Assembly (NCBI GenBank): GCA_033063855.1
Contig: CP093831.1
Coordinates: 23,250,001 to 23,314,000 of the forward strand
Direction of reading: 5' to 3'
DNA length: 64,000 bases
DNA from: Smittia aterrima
Taxonomy: Eukaryota > Arthropoda > Insecta > Diptera > Chironomidae
Both the position numbers and the translations under genes were made by a program. This document shows, piece after piece, positions 20,630-33,700 of the stretch. Each line of letters begins with the position of its first letter. Position 1 is the first letter of the stretch. The notes under the pieces are model-generated. The model worked only from the letters and a program-made list of their open reading frames with translations, did no database searches and had not been told where the DNA came from.

Positions 20630-22772
20630 TTAACATTCTTTAAGTTGAGGTAGAACTTCTTCAGCAAAATCTTCAATTTCTTCAAAATAATTGTCAACAC
20701 AAACATTTCCTGTCGCAAAAATGTCTTCAAGATATTTTAGAGCTGTCAAGTCCGATGAGATCGAGGTAATTTCATTATTTGAGATATCCAAGTATTGAAG
20801 AATCGGGAAAGCTTCTGAATTGAGATCGAATGATGAAAGTTTGTTCTCTTCAATGTTGAAATATTCTAAATTCAATAAAATCTCAGTTGGCCATTGAATC
20901 GCAATAATTTGGTTTCCGTTCAAATGAAGTTCGCGAAGAGATTTTAAAGTTTTCAGATTTTCAAAGTTAAGAAATTCAATTAAATTGAAACTCAACTGAA
21001 GAACTTCTAAGTTCGACAAGCTTGCGGTCCAATCTAAAGATTTTAATTTATTATTTGAAAGTTTCAGAGTTTTGAAGTTTTTAATTTGTTTGAAAAGATT
21101 TTCAGGAATTTCGCTGATGAAATTGAAACTTAAATCCAGAAAATTCATCTTTTGTAAACCATTAAAAGCTTTTTCTTCGAGATCAACGATTCCATTTTTC
21201 AGAAGAATTAAAGTTTCCATTTGAGAGCAAGCAAGAAAAGTTTCGTCGACAATTTTCTCAAAATTGTTGAATCTCATGTCAAGTGTTTTAGCTTTCGAGC
21301 ATGATTTGATCGGCTCCAAATAATTAATCGAAGTCTTCCACAATTGAACTTTTTCCAGATTTTTAAACTTTTCAAAGAAAATATTCATCGCAACTTCCAA
21401 TGGCTCAAACTTAAGGAATAAATATTTCACGTCGAGATCAGTTTTTCCTGAAAGATGAGTTCGCTCTAACTCATCGATTTCTTCATTAGTTTCATGATCC
21501 AAGATGAGCTTGCAAGTGTATCCAAAGTTCGATTCGTGAAAAATACAAAAAGTTTCTTTAACAAAATGATCGAAACAATTTCTAAGCTCCGGTTTCACTT
21601 CATCAGCAAAGTTTTCAATTCCAAGAAAATCTTTATCAACACAAACATTTCCCGAAAGCTTCAAGTTTCTCAAAAATGGCCACCAGAAAAACTTTACGTT
21701 AATTGCCTGAACTTGATTGTTTGATATACTAAACGATTCCATCATCGGATATTCAATAATTTCATTCAGAAAACTTATTTCATTGTTATCAAGATTTATG
21801 CTCGTTAATACTTTTAGAGATTGAAGTGTTGGTGGCAAGTTAATCAGCTTGTTGTTGGATAAATCCAATGACGTTAACATTGTGAGGGAAACAAAAGCGT
21901 TCTCGGTTATCGTCGCTATTTTGTTCTTTCGCAAGCTCAACTCTATCATTTTCCACAAATCTTTGAAAGTGTCATCGGTGATCCTGTCCATGAGATTCAA
22001 ATCTAAACGAGCAACTTTTAGATTAGCCGCAGATTGTAAACTCGTTGCAAGATTAACTGTTCTTATCAAACTAAATTCAAGTTCGATCATTGATTTCAAG
22101 TCTCGGAAAATATTATTACCAGGAGTCCACGTCCAATAATCTGTTGGATCTATTTTAAGCTCTGAATTTTTCACATGCAAGATTTGAAGTTTCTCAAGTC
22201 CATCAAAAGCTGTCGTGTCCCACTGAGCCAACTGATTACCATTGAGATGAATCTCAATCAGGTTCGGACAATTTTCAAATGTTTTTTGTCTCAAATCGCT
22301 AATTTCGTTGTCTTCCAAACTCAAATAAGTCAAATTCGAGCACATTTGTAGTTTATCGAGCTTGAGCATTCCAACATTGTCCAGGTCAATTCTTGAGAGC
22401 TCAGGGAATTGCTCGAAAATTATTGAAGGCAAGAACTCGAGATGCGATTCTCTTGCGTAAACATATTTCACTGAACTTTTCGGTTCCCCTCCATCGATGA
22501 CTGTAACTTTTGTTGTCGATTTAACATTTGAGCTGAAGATCTCACAAGCAAATCCTTCTTCAGTTTCTGTGTAAATGCAAGTTACTCCTTCGTATTCTTC
22601 TGTCGTGACTTCTTCGACGAAAGCTTTGGCTGTAACAAAATTCTCTGAAGTGGAATTAGATCTCACGAGACTTCTGCTGACCAAGAGAAGACTTAACAGA
22701 AACCTTTGAGAGAAGCTTGAATTAGAAGCAATTGTTAAACTTAAAGAATTTAAATCACACTCACTTTGCCAT
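20630..22772 (-). CDS. secreted two-module leucine-rich repeat protein
   Basis: Two exons on the minus strand: 22772-22765 (ATG GCA AA) and 22715-20630, split by a 49-bp GTGAGT..AG intron, giving 697 aa. The start yields MANFSQRFLLSLLLV, a good signal peptide, which is why I chose it over an upstream Met. Two similar modules follow. Each has a head with conserved cysteines (YEGVTCIYTETEEGFACEIF; ETFCIFHESNFGYTCKL), about 8-10 LRRs with L-x-x-L-x-L-x-x-N, and a cap GNVCVD..F..I..FA.EV.P.L..C. No membrane helix is seen at the C-terminus, so it is probably secreted. LRR proteins of this design are common in Diptera; the ligand is unknown. Confidence 0.85.
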
Positions 22773-22946
22773 TGCAATACACACAAACCGAACAAGAACA
22801 AGTTTCCTCTTCAACTGACAATTCAGTTTCGATATTTTCATAGAAAATTTTATCGTCAAACGACTGTTACCTAATTTAGATAAGAAAATTTGCATTCGAT
22901 CATCAAATAATCATAAAACCATTTTCCGATAAGATTAGAAAAGCTT

Positions 22947-23558
22947 TTATTTCTTTTTCTTTGAACTTGTTCCAGTTCCCGAAGCTTTTTGTTTCCTTTC
23001 GAGCTGCATCTGCTTGAGTTTCTGGTCTAGAGTTTTCTTCGCTTTATCGTGTTCTTCCTTCTTTTTGGCGCTTCTCGTATCAATCTTCGGATGTAAGAAT
23101 TCTTCGCGTTCATTCTTTCTGACGACCTCAGCACATTTGAGATTCATCTTCTCTGAGTGGCTCTCGGGAAGTGAATGCTTGTAGCAATATCTGTGACTAC
23201 AGTATTTACAGGTATGACCCATTAGACTAGTCTTTTGTTTGCAGCTTGGATAATCGCAGGTGTCGTCGACCTTCTTCACATCTTTCAGAACTTTATCTAA
23301 CTTCTCGGTGTCAGTTTCCAGCTGCTCGCTTGTAACTTTATTGATGACTTGTGAAACCGTCTTGTTTTCATCTAAATCGTACAATGATTAAGTTAATTTA
23401 AGGCTTTATTAAAGAGTTTTAAGCTTACCCATGATTCTTCTTCTGTTTTGATCGAGTTTCAATTTGGGATTTTTATCCTGCAATGGAAGAGAATTTTAAA
23501 TTCGCTAAATTTGAATCAAATTGTTTAGAGAAAGTCTCGTGTTCTCAATAATTACCAT
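22947..23558 (-). CDS. small AN1-type zinc finger protein
   Basis: Exons (minus) 23558-23556, 23477-23429 and 23371-22947 give 158 aa. The first coding exon is just the ATG, directly before GTAATT. Residues about 56-92 form an AN1 zinc finger (CDYPSCKQKTSLMGHTCKYC, then RYCYKHSLPESHSEK). The C-terminus is a lysine-rich coiled-coil-like tail (KKTLDQKLKQMQLERKQK). Finger plus tail resemble the extreme C-terminus of the helicase SMUBP-2/IGHMBP2, but no helicase domain is present. Cytosolic or nuclear; function not known. It is head-to-head with FAM136A, 199 bp apart. Confidence 0.78.
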
Positions 23559-23757
23559 TAAATATTTAAGTTCTCTCTCTTTAACCTTCTCTGAATGTTC
23601 ATAAAACTTCAAAACTTAAAATATTTTCGTAGAAAAGCCCTAAGCAATCTGCGTCCTCGATTTGCAGAATCTTTCAGCTGAAGGGAGTTCAAGAGCGAAT
23701 TTACAAAATTGTAAACAAAAGTTACTGTCAAAAGTTTATTCATAAAAAGGCCAAAAC
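23559..23757. promoter_or_regulatory. divergent promoter, AN1 gene / FAM136A
   Basis: 199 bp separate the two start codons on opposite strands. I see no clear TATA box. The arrangement implies a shared bidirectional promoter. Confidence 0.4.
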
Positions 23758-24321
23758 ATGATCAACGCTCAAAGACAACGAGTAGAACAAGAGATGACAT
23801 CTCTAGTAGATAATCTAGACAAAGGTTACCTTCGCAAGATGCAAGTAAGAAATCTTTTTCGATATTTCGTTTTTCCTGAGCACATTTCATAATCAGTTTT
23901 CCTTGATAGGCTGACATGCACAACTGCGCTTCAAGATGTTGCTTAGACACTGATTCGTCAATGGATACAGTTCAAAGATGTGTTGAACGATGCTCCCAAC
24001 CAGTTAACAAAGCTCAAAGGTCTTACACAAAAATTTTCTCATGCCGTTCGCCGGTTTCATAAGAATCTTTGTTTTAGATACGTTCAAAGTGAACTGGAGC
24101 GAGTTCAAGGTCGACTTCAGAGATGTGTGATGGATTGTAACGATGCCATTAAGGACAAAATGCCGCCAAATCCTTCTGAGACTGAAGTAGCAAAGTACAC
24201 TTCTGAATTCGAGCGGTGCGCCGTGAAGTGTGTCGACAGTTCTGTGGATTCACTGCCCAGTCTCTTCAAATCAATGAAGTCGGTTCTTTCAAAAGGACCT
24301 CAAGCCATTCCCGACGTCTAA
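23758..24321 (+). CDS. FAM136A: FAM136A homologue (twin CX3C mitochondrial protein)
   Basis: Exons 23758-23844, 23910-24019 and 24078-24321 give 146 aa, close to the ~138 aa of the human protein. Four CX3C motifs are visible: CASRC, CVERC, CVMDC and CAVKC, in two pairs. The N-terminus has the conserved V-D-N-L-D-K-G-Y-L-R-K-M-Q block. FAM136A is a small mitochondrial intermembrane-space protein; the twin CX3C motifs are expected to form disulphides on import. Short introns, standard GT..AG. Confidence 0.9.
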
Positions 24322-24523
24322 AGAAATTGAGAATCTGCAATCACAGCCCATTCGTCTTTGAATTAATCGTAACTAAATGCAATTTATAAGTCGAAGCTGC
24401 ATACAAAGTCGCATTTTGTTTTTGATTCTGTTTTAGTTTACTTAGAAAGTCATTTGCAAAATAGAGTGAATCAAATTTATTTTAGCGTTTTAAGTGGTGA
24501 AGCTCCGTTTAGTTATAATTTAA

Positions 24524-27500
24524 CTAAACTACTGGAACTAAGCAGATGCATAAGCCAGTTAAGATACATGAGTTAGCTTCTTTGGTAGTCCAAATTTTAC
24601 AGCCTTGACTAGATGCCTCGACGCTCTTAAGCGCAGACGTGCGCACCTTGACTTCGAACGAGCAGCAGATGCGATAAAATACTGAGTTGCTCATGTAGCG
24701 ATGAACGTAAGGTCCATCGATTCGATCCTTGTTCTCCGGTTGAGATCTTAAAATTATTCCAGTCGCGAAGTTTTCGATGTCACTTGAGCCAGCTTGGTTG
24801 TTGTTCCTTACCAAGAACTGCTCAATTTCTGCGTTGGCAATCGGTTGACCGTGATCCAATACCGAACGAATTTTGTCGACTCTCGTTGCGCAATAAGCTG
24901 TCATCCAATTATCATTTACTTGCATTGGCGCTGGATTAGGATTCGTTATCTGCTGGTTGATTGAATACCGAACCCATCCTTTCAAAGGACTGTTTAGCTT
25001 ACAGCAACTTTCACAGAAACAAGTCGGCTGAGAGTTCGGAAGGAAATAAATATCGGGAATGGTCAGCGTTCGTTTGAACCCGATCAAAAGCTTTAAGAAA
25101 TCGCAATCGTCATTTCTAATCGTGACTTGCTCAAGAGCTTCTTGATTATTCATCTGTTGCATTTGCTGTGCTTGTTGCGCGATGCTTTCATTTCTTGTCG
25201 TGTTATTAATTTGATCGTTGTTGAATCGATTTGATTGAAGTCTCAAATTATCGAGAGCAGTGTTTGCATCTTCGTGGTAAGTGTTACTGTTGCTGCCGCT
25301 GGTGCTCATTAAGCTAGTGAAGCGATGTGTGCTTTGCGAACGTTGAATATTTAGATTTGTAGAATGTTGCAGTTGAAGTGAGTCTCGAAGGCAACTGAAA
25401 AATAAAATAATTCAATGACAGACTAAACTTCTCTTTAAACTTTAAGGACTTACCATGAATTAGACAATTCCTGATTTCTCGATTCATTTGCAGTTCGATT
25501 CTTAATGCTGAGATTAGTAAACTCGTTTGCTGATACACTTTCCATGACCGAACGACTCATCAACGCAGCAGCAGCAGAAGTGCTCGGAGTTGGAGTTGTT
25601 TGATCAGTTTCCTTTTCATGAACTTCGAGATCAGCCTTTTCACAGTTTTGTTGAATACTTTCTGCTTCTTGATTATTTGTAAAATTTTCTTCACTTGCTG
25701 ATGTCGGCAGACGCTGAGATTCACCAGAAATGATTGAGAGCTTTTGACACTTTCCATACAAATCGAAAACTGGATAAACTTGATTCGGGAGACCAACAAT
25801 GACGTCTTGATAATTTAAAGATCCGACTGAGAACGAAAGAGTTCCAGTCGAGCTCAAGCTGATCGTAACAACAGTTCCAACTTTAATTTGATCCAAGACT
25901 TCATTAAACTTTGTTGTTCGAGTCTTAACTCCATTCAAATTGAAATGTTCTTGCGTAATAATCCAACAGGGTCGTTCAAGATTAATTGATGTCGCTGGGA
26001 ACGTAAGTTTATTGCTGGGACTTATTCCGATTACACCTAAAGCGAGAGATCCATTCCACTTCGTTCCAATCTGACCAACTTTTACAGAAACTTGTTGTCC
26101 TCTTGCAAGTGGCTTACTCAAGCAAACGATGCCGTTGCTATAAGATTGGACTCGAGTTGCAGATTTCTTGTCATCGCTGAGTCGAATATTTGATCCGCAA
26201 TTTTCAGAAAACTCGTAGATGAAGCTATCAGCTTCAATTGACTCCAACATCGATGAATCGTGTTTGTTCAAGTCAAGTCCAAGCTCGAGAGAATCTTGGA
26301 GTCGTAAGTTGTAAGGACGAAGCGGAGACAACGGCGTCTGTTGTGTGGTTGAAATAATTTGAACAGCCATGATCGCACCTTGAAGCTCAGCAACGACGTG
26401 AACATTCTCAGGAACATCATCAAAGAAAATGTTGACATCTTCAGAGTTGAGCAAGATCCGAAGAGTTTTTGTAGCAGTCAACTCCAATGTGATGCGATCA
26501 CCAACTCGAAGCCATTCGACAGATGCGAGAGATCGTCTCAAAAGCTCGTTATTATGACGAACTTCATTGCCAGTGATGTACCAGACATTTGCTCCCAATC
26601 GCTTCAGAGTATTTGGAATGTTCTTGCGAATGTGCTCATCTGATAAATTCAAGTCAGTGACTCCAATTCGAATGTGACCAGCATAGAACGTGTTCATCTC
26701 TTTGATTCGAATCTCGAACGGTTCACCTCCAGCAATCAAATGTCGTTCAGAGAAGACAAGACATCGAGATAGCGCAGAGTTTGTACAACGAACAGCGACG
26801 GTCCAATTTTGTAACAAAGCGCAATTTCCTGAAATAACAGAAAATCGATGATGTTTGATGTCTGCTGCTGTTGGTTGGATTATCGATGTCATTTGTAGAC
26901 TTTGAGAGTTTTCAGAAGTTGCGTAAGGAGCGACATTACTTCCAATGCACAAAGTAACTTGAGAACATTGACCGTAAAGATCAATCACTGCATAAATATT
27001 CTGAGCTCGACATTCATGCGCTGGTCCTTGATCAACTCCATTCAAGAAGAAATGAATGTTATTCCCATTTCTCATGACGCCAATGCGACATCCGGTCTTG
27101 CAGTTATCCAAGTCAAATGGTAAATCGTTTCGGACTGTCGCTCCGTTATGCATTAGAGTCGTTCCTGAAGCCATTATCGTGTTGTTATCGAGATCAGTTG
27201 CTGTGCTGGGAAGCTGAAGATCTTCTGGTCTTACTCCTGTCACTCCAATCTCAATTGAACCGTTCCAATGCTCGACAACATTTTCGATGGCAACTTCAAA
27301 GAGCTCACGTTGTCGCAAAGGTCGATTGCTAAATACAATCGAGTCGTTGAATTCTGCGAGTGCTTTTGGTCTGCTGGCAGTTAGGAAATTATTTGAGAGT
27401 CGTGCGTTCCTTCCGTGAATTTGATGGAAACGAAGTTTTGGTTCAGTGCTGAAGAGAGTTGTATTGGATATTGTTGAGTTTGCTGTGTCGTCTGGCGTTT

Positions 27501-29293
27501 GGCATTCAGAGACATCAATGATACTTGCTTGAGCAGCTTGACCATAAAGATCAATCACTCCAAAAACTTTCTCAGGAACTTTTTCAGCAGCCGCGCCTTG
27601 ATCAATTCCATTCACGAAGAAGTGGAGAGTACCATCGTCTCTTCGAACGACACCAACACGATCACCAACTTGAAGTCGATCAAGATTTTGTCCATACTGC
27701 TCGATGATTGTTGTTCCATTATGCATAACTCCATTTCCCGTCATCATCCAAGTTCCAGATCGAACATTAGTCATCGTAAAGGGAAACTCGAGGTCATTGG
27801 CACTGTGAGTTGTTACACCAATCTCAATACTTCCCGCCCACTTCTTCTCGATTCTTTCAAGTCTAACTTGGAAAATTTCGTTTGGTTTCAAGTGACGCTT
27901 TGTAAGGACAACTCCATTGTTGAAATCTTCTGCTGCGTTTGGTCGCAAGCAAGTCCTCAGACTCGGAGTGACTTGAGCATTAGAGCCACACATTTGATGG
28001 AAGCATAAGCGATCATTACGTTCTTCATAATCAGATTGAATAATCGAGGATTCAACGGATGGCATGGGAAGTAAATTGTTGTTCCTTCTTGTCACAAGAT
28101 TCAACTCTTCGATCTCATCACGGTCGACAATCGTCACTTTAATTGTCATTCCATAAAGATCGATAACGCCCCAAAGTGTTTGCGCAACTCTTGTTGCTGC
28201 AATTCCTTGATCACGTCCGTTGATGTAGTAATGAAGATTTCCATTCGATTTGCGAATCATTCCAATTCGATCGCCTTCTCTTAGTTCATCCAAATTGAAT
28301 TCCCCGTACTCTCGACGAGTTCCTTTCCCATTTGTTAGAATGCCACATCCAGACATCATAATAGTTCCTGATCGAAGGTTCGTCATTGTCGCTGGAAATT
28401 GCAAAGCAGAAGGGCAGTGCGTGGTAACTCCAGCTTCGATAGATCCAGACCATTTGTCAACGAGACGATCGATTCTAATCTCAAAGAGTTCATTGTCTCG
28501 AAGAGGACGATGTGTCATAGCAATTCCATTGTTGAACTCATCGAAAGGTCTTCTACGCTCAGCACATCTTGAGTTGGCTGTTAACTTTATAAGTGAGCCG
28601 CATCTTGCATGAAATCTCAGTTTGTCGTTGGGATCGTTGAAGGATTGCTCGAAAGTGTTGTCGATGGAAAGCTCAACTGACATTGGAATTTCTATGTTTT
28701 GAGATATTTGTGTTAGCGATGTATCTTCATCAACCAGAACTTCATCCGACACGATCGTCACTTGTCCACATTTCCCATAAAGATTCACAAGAGCATAAAC
28801 ATTATTTGGAATGTTTGTAGCTGCAACTCCTTGTGACTCTCCGTTGATAAAGAAAATGAGTTCTCCCTTTGAAGAACGCATAACACCAACTCGATCGCCT
28901 TCATTCAATTTATCTAAATCAGCTCCGTAATATTCCATCAGCGAGTTACCATCTTTTAAAATGCTGATCCCACTCATGATCCACGTTCCATTCTTAAGTT
29001 TTCCAGCACAAGCAGGGAGTTCTACGGTGTCAGGATTTGCTGTTGTGACTCCGATTTCAATTGATCCTGACCATGAATGAATCTTTACATCGATTCTGAC
29101 TTCAAACTTTACCTAGAAAGAGAAATCATTGAAAGTTAGCGAAGAGCTGTGAAATAAGAATCAATTAACTTACATCGTCTACCAAAGTATGCCGAGAAAG
29201 AACGATTCCATGATTGAACTCGTTTACATTTCTCACAGCAGTCCTGGGATTGATCAATTCAATTCGTCTGCCGCAGCGATTGTGGAAAGACAT
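24524..29293 (-). CDS. Neurl4: Neuralized-like protein 4 (six NHR domains)
   Basis: Exons (minus) 29293-29174, 29112-25454 and 25394-24524 give 1549 aa, close to the ~1560 aa of human NEURL4. Six NHR repeats are visible. Each starts with F-H-x-x-x-G (FHNRCG, FHARCG, FHQMCG, FHQIHG; the last two are more divergent) and carries W-x-G-S-I-E-I-G-V-T and V-Y-x-x-x-D-L-Y-G-x-C blocks. After a Gln/Asn-rich linker comes a C-terminal Cys-rich part (FLPNSQPTCFCESCCKLN). NEURL4 acts with HERC2 and CP110 at centrioles in vertebrates (family knowledge). No RING domain is present, as expected. It is head-to-head with LRRC57. Confidence 0.93.
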
Positions 29294-29556
29294 TTTGCAA
29301 AATTCTCTGTTTTCTTGAACAAAATTCTTTGGTTACTGATGGAGAACGACTCAACTCTTGAAAGTGAGTTCACTGAAGGTTGGTTTTCACATGCAGCCTT
29401 TTAATAAATTGAATTTTTAGTCAATTCATCTTTTTCTTTATCGATTTCGTAAAATTGCCCCTCAAACGGGAACTGAAACTTTTGTAAACAAAATCTTTTT
29501 TTTGAAAATTAAATTGAAGAAATTATTTTCTTTTCTCTCGTAAACTAACATCCGAA

Positions 29557-30403
29557 ATGGGAAACAACGCAGTGAAACAACATTTCGAGACTGCTCAGCG
29601 CACTGGTGTTCTCAAGATCTCTCAGAAAAGACTCAAAGTAAGTGGCGATAAGAAAAATCCAATTTCATAATAATGACTAAGTAATTTAATGTTTAATTAT
29701 TTTCTAGGACTTTCCACCACAACTTCGAGAGTTTCCAAATGTTCTACGAACATTAGACTTATCGGAAAATCACTTTGTGACAGTTCCTGAGTTGATAGGA
29801 AATTTTACTCTTCTCAAGCACTTGAACATCTCGTGAGTACAAGCAGTTACAGTTCAAGGATCATTTTAATCGATTTTTCTATCACTCTATTTTAGATCCA
29901 ATAAATTAACTTCCTTACCTGAAGCTCTGGGGAAATGTTTGAAGCTCGAAACACTCAACGCCATGAACAACGTCATAAGCTTTGTTCCACTTTGCTATGG
30001 AAATCTTAAAAGTTTGAAACAGATTCAACTTAGCAACAATCAAATCACAGAGTTCCCTGCTCAGTTCGCTGGCTTGACCAAACTTGATATGTTGGACTTG
30101 TCGAGAAACAAAATCACATCAGTTCCAGCTGCCGCAAAAGACCTTTACTGCACAGAGTTAAACTTGAACCAAAATCAAATATCTTCGCTTGCTGAGGATC
30201 TCGCTGAATGTCCAAAGCTGAAAACCTTGCGGTTAGAAGAGAATTGTCTTCAAGTGACTGCAATCCCCGCGAAGATTCTCAAACAATCATGCATCTCAAC
30301 GATTCTCGTTGAGGGCAACTTGTTCAATAACAAACAATTCCACGAGCTTGACGGCTACGACGAGTACCAAGAACGAAACACCGCAATGAAGAAGAAAATG
30401 TGA
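29557..30403 (+). CDS. LRRC57: LRRC57 homologue, N-myristoylated LRR protein
   Basis: Exons 29557-29637, 29708-29832 and 29896-30403 give 237 aa against 239 in human. The N-terminus MGNNAVKQHFETAQRTGVLK fits the family and a Gly-2 myristoylation signal. Seven or so LRRs follow (LDLSENHFVTVPELIG, LDLSRNKITSVP, ELNLNQNQIS). The C-terminal block LEENCL and VEGNLFNNKQFHELDGYDEY is diagnostic. It is membrane-associated by lipid anchor; its role is poorly known. Confidence 0.93.
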
Positions 30404-30765
30404 TAAGCTAGCAAATCAATCATGATCACAATTGATAATTCACAACCAAAAGTCTATGAATGTTTTACGAGATCACAAAGTTGTTTTCATCATCTCCATT
30501 CTTCTTTCTGAGAAATATCGTTGCTACACTAAAACATATTCCACACAATGGCTTTCCAAGAGAAAGGAAACAGATTATTTATTCCCCTAACTATTAAATT
30601 AGTGAAATTGTTGTGCTGATCACATAAAAGTTTAATTCAATAAATTTTTATTCGTATTTGACATTCAAACATCTTCATCATCAGAATTTTTGATATTTTC
30701 CGGTTTCTCATCGATTTCAGGAGCCGAAGGTTTTTTCCGACAGGGATTCTGGATCGTCTTCTGTT
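30404..30765. other. convergent 3' region between LRRC57 and the NACHT gene
   Basis: AT-rich sequence with an AATAAA on the plus strand near 30640, suitable for LRRC57 polyadenylation. No gene seen. Confidence 0.5.
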
Positions 30766-33700
30766 TCACTCTGCTATGATTTCTTCAGCTTCAGACCAAC
30801 CCTCTTCAGAATTGTAGGAGTCCTCTTCACTATTTGTTTCAATGTCTCCTACGTACTGAACGAAATCAGTTAAATACTTTCCTGCGTCATATCTTTCCCT
30901 TTTCAACATGATCCTCATTTTATCTTCTCCAAATGTTTCAACGTACAAATCTTTGATCGCGAGAAATGTTTCACGATTTTTATTCAACCTGGCACAATCG
31001 AACGAATTTTCCCCAGATTTGTTTTCATAATTCGAAAAATATTCTTTTTCTTCGTTTGTTAGTCCTTCAGTTAGAAGTCTCCAGAAACAGAGAAAAACTT
31101 CTTTCTCACAGTATTTTGCTTTCCACATTAGCGGAGTCCATCCATACTCATTTGCTTCCTTGATAAGAGTTTTGAAATCATTTTCGCCAAGAATACTTCG
31201 AAGAGAGTTCCACAATTTCTTATAATCTTCAATACTTGGCATGATTTTGCAAGCTTTATAATAAAATGTATCTCCGTTAATTCTAAATGATTTCAGGACT
31301 TGCTGTAAGTGTTCTAAACCATTTACGGTTTCTTTAAATTTTTCCAGTTCATCTAGAAATCCTGAAATATCATCAAAACGTAGAAATCTCATTAAATTAA
31401 GTCTTATCCGAAACCTTTCGGGAAACTGATCAATTGCCAATTGGACATTTTCATTATGGAGGTAAAAATCAAAGACTTCAGGATTGACATTCTTGTAAGC
31501 GATTGAAAAGACAGTTTCATCATTTTCATCTTTGACAATGAAGAAATTCAGGAAATCCTTCTCATCGACAACTTCATGAGCCACCTCTGTCAACTTTTGA
31601 TTGAAGTAGAGCGATCCAAATTCTGCTACCAGCATGAAAATATTTTCATCATACATACTTGTATTTGTACATGTATTTAATATATCCGATTTGTGTGTGT
31701 AAAGTCGTTTCAGATCTTGCTTATCAGCACAGCGACTAATGACAATAATTATGTTTAGTAAACGGTTTTCGGCAAGAAAATGAACATATCTCGGCATCTC
31801 ACTTCTCGAGAAAATTTGATGAAAAGTCGACATCAAAACTTCTTTTTCAACCAGTTTAATATTAGCAATCAGTTTTTCGAATGATCCATCGATAAATGAT
31901 TGCACAACATCGTAACGAGTTTCGTAGGTATTGAAAACTTTTTGAACGATTCCATAGATTGATTCTATTCGCTCATTAGTGCGATGGTTCTTTGGATCGT
32001 TCTTCTTATGATCTTTCAAAGCTTTCATGTTGAAAACGTTCTTGAAAATGAAATCAGCGACAAAGAACTCAGCAAACGTTCGATGGATGAATTGAATCTT
32101 TCCTGACCCATCAGGTTTCATCAAAGCGATTCTCGTGATATGTGTGTCAAGCGGAGATGGAACTTCACGAAAGCACAAATCAAAACAAATCTCGATTTCA
32201 TCTTTAACAGTTTCATTATGTTCGAAAACAATTTTAAAAGCTTCTTTTTGATAAAACAATCCAAAGTTAAACCCGATCAATAAGCAACTCGCTGCTTCCT
32301 CTCGAGCGTCCTCTCCCTTCTTCATTGATTCCATTATCATCGTTTTAACGAAGTTCTCGTAGATCGAAAAAGTGTTTGCTTGCATGTCCTGAACATACTG
32401 ATCGCTGGAGAAAACTTTTGCAATCATTCGTAAGATCAAAGGATTCCTCGCTGGATTGTAGTTCATGCATAATTTTTGAAAAAATTCTCTCATTTGATCT
32501 ATTTTCGTCTTCAAATATTCTCCTGTCATTTCTTCTTGCTCAAAGTGTGTCTTAATAATCTTTTCACAATCCTCGTTTGTTAATTGCATCAAAGTGTAGG
32601 CTTCAACTTTAAGCTCTCTGCAAAGTTCATTTGTCAAATGAGGTCGCGTTGATATGAATAAAATGTTTCTTGAATGTTCTCTGATTGATTTGATCATCAT
32701 AGTTACAAACTTCTTGAAACTTGGACTGATTTCATCAAAGCCATCCAAGAGCAAGACAACTCGATCGCTACAAAATAAATGTTTGAAGATTCTTGCCTCA
32801 AATTTTTCGAGTTTAAAAATTTTCTTAGCGAAAAAGTTGGCGATTTCTTCTGATGAATTGAAAACAGTTTTAAAGTTTTCATCTTTCTCGTAGAAATCTG
32901 AATGTTCCTTCAAATCGACAAAAGCGACCCAGAATTTTTTTAGTTTCTTTTTAAACTCTATTGACAGGATCTTGAGCTCTGTTGTCTTTCCCATTCCAGG
33001 ATCATCGCTCAGCAAGATAAGTTTTGAAGTCTCCGCGATATTTAGAATTTCACTCGTCTCGATTTCTTCAGATTCGTTGTTTTGAAAATTTCTTTGAACG
33101 TGAGTTACTATATCAGGGAATTCTAAGTCATGGCCGATCTTGAGATAATTGTCCAAAAGTTCTTTCAACGGAACAAACTCGAGAGAATCACAATGACGAT
33201 CCCCGTCGACAATTTCTTCCAGAAGAACTTTTTCACCTTGAAAGCTAATCATTCTTTTCATCAGATTTTCTTTTGAATGATCCATCAACTCAAGCCATGA
33301 ATGAGAAAGTTTTAGAGCATCCACATCTTTGATTAAAGATTCTGTGTAGTTGTGAACGAAAATTATTCTTTCGTTGATTTCATCGTTTCTCATTTCTTCA
33401 GCGATTTTTATGATTTGCTGTTTCATTTCGTTATCACAATCGATGACGATTTTCGGTTTCATGCATGACGAATGAGCATTCAAGAAAAGATCGTACGTTT
33501 CTTCATCTTTTAAGTGAGAAAGTGAAAGAAAGTTGAAACTAAATTTGTTCATGATTTCTTTATAGATCAATTTCAAAGTCAATTGAGGACAATTCGATGA
33601 AATCTCGAGAACATTTTTTGTCAAATTTATCTCTTCTTTCCTTTTTTCAATTAGAATCTTTGTATCTGTCAAATGTTGAGGTTCCTTTGATTTTAATTTC

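Noticed and set aside
23371..23560. R3H domain upstream of the AN1 finger, as in SMUBP-2
   Set aside because: The preceding 50 residues are charged and helical but lack the R-x3-H pattern.
27499..28008. 169-codon open frame on the plus strand inside NEURL4
   Set aside because: It lies antisense to well-conserved NHR repeats and has no domain or splice signals; a shadow frame of the coding strand.
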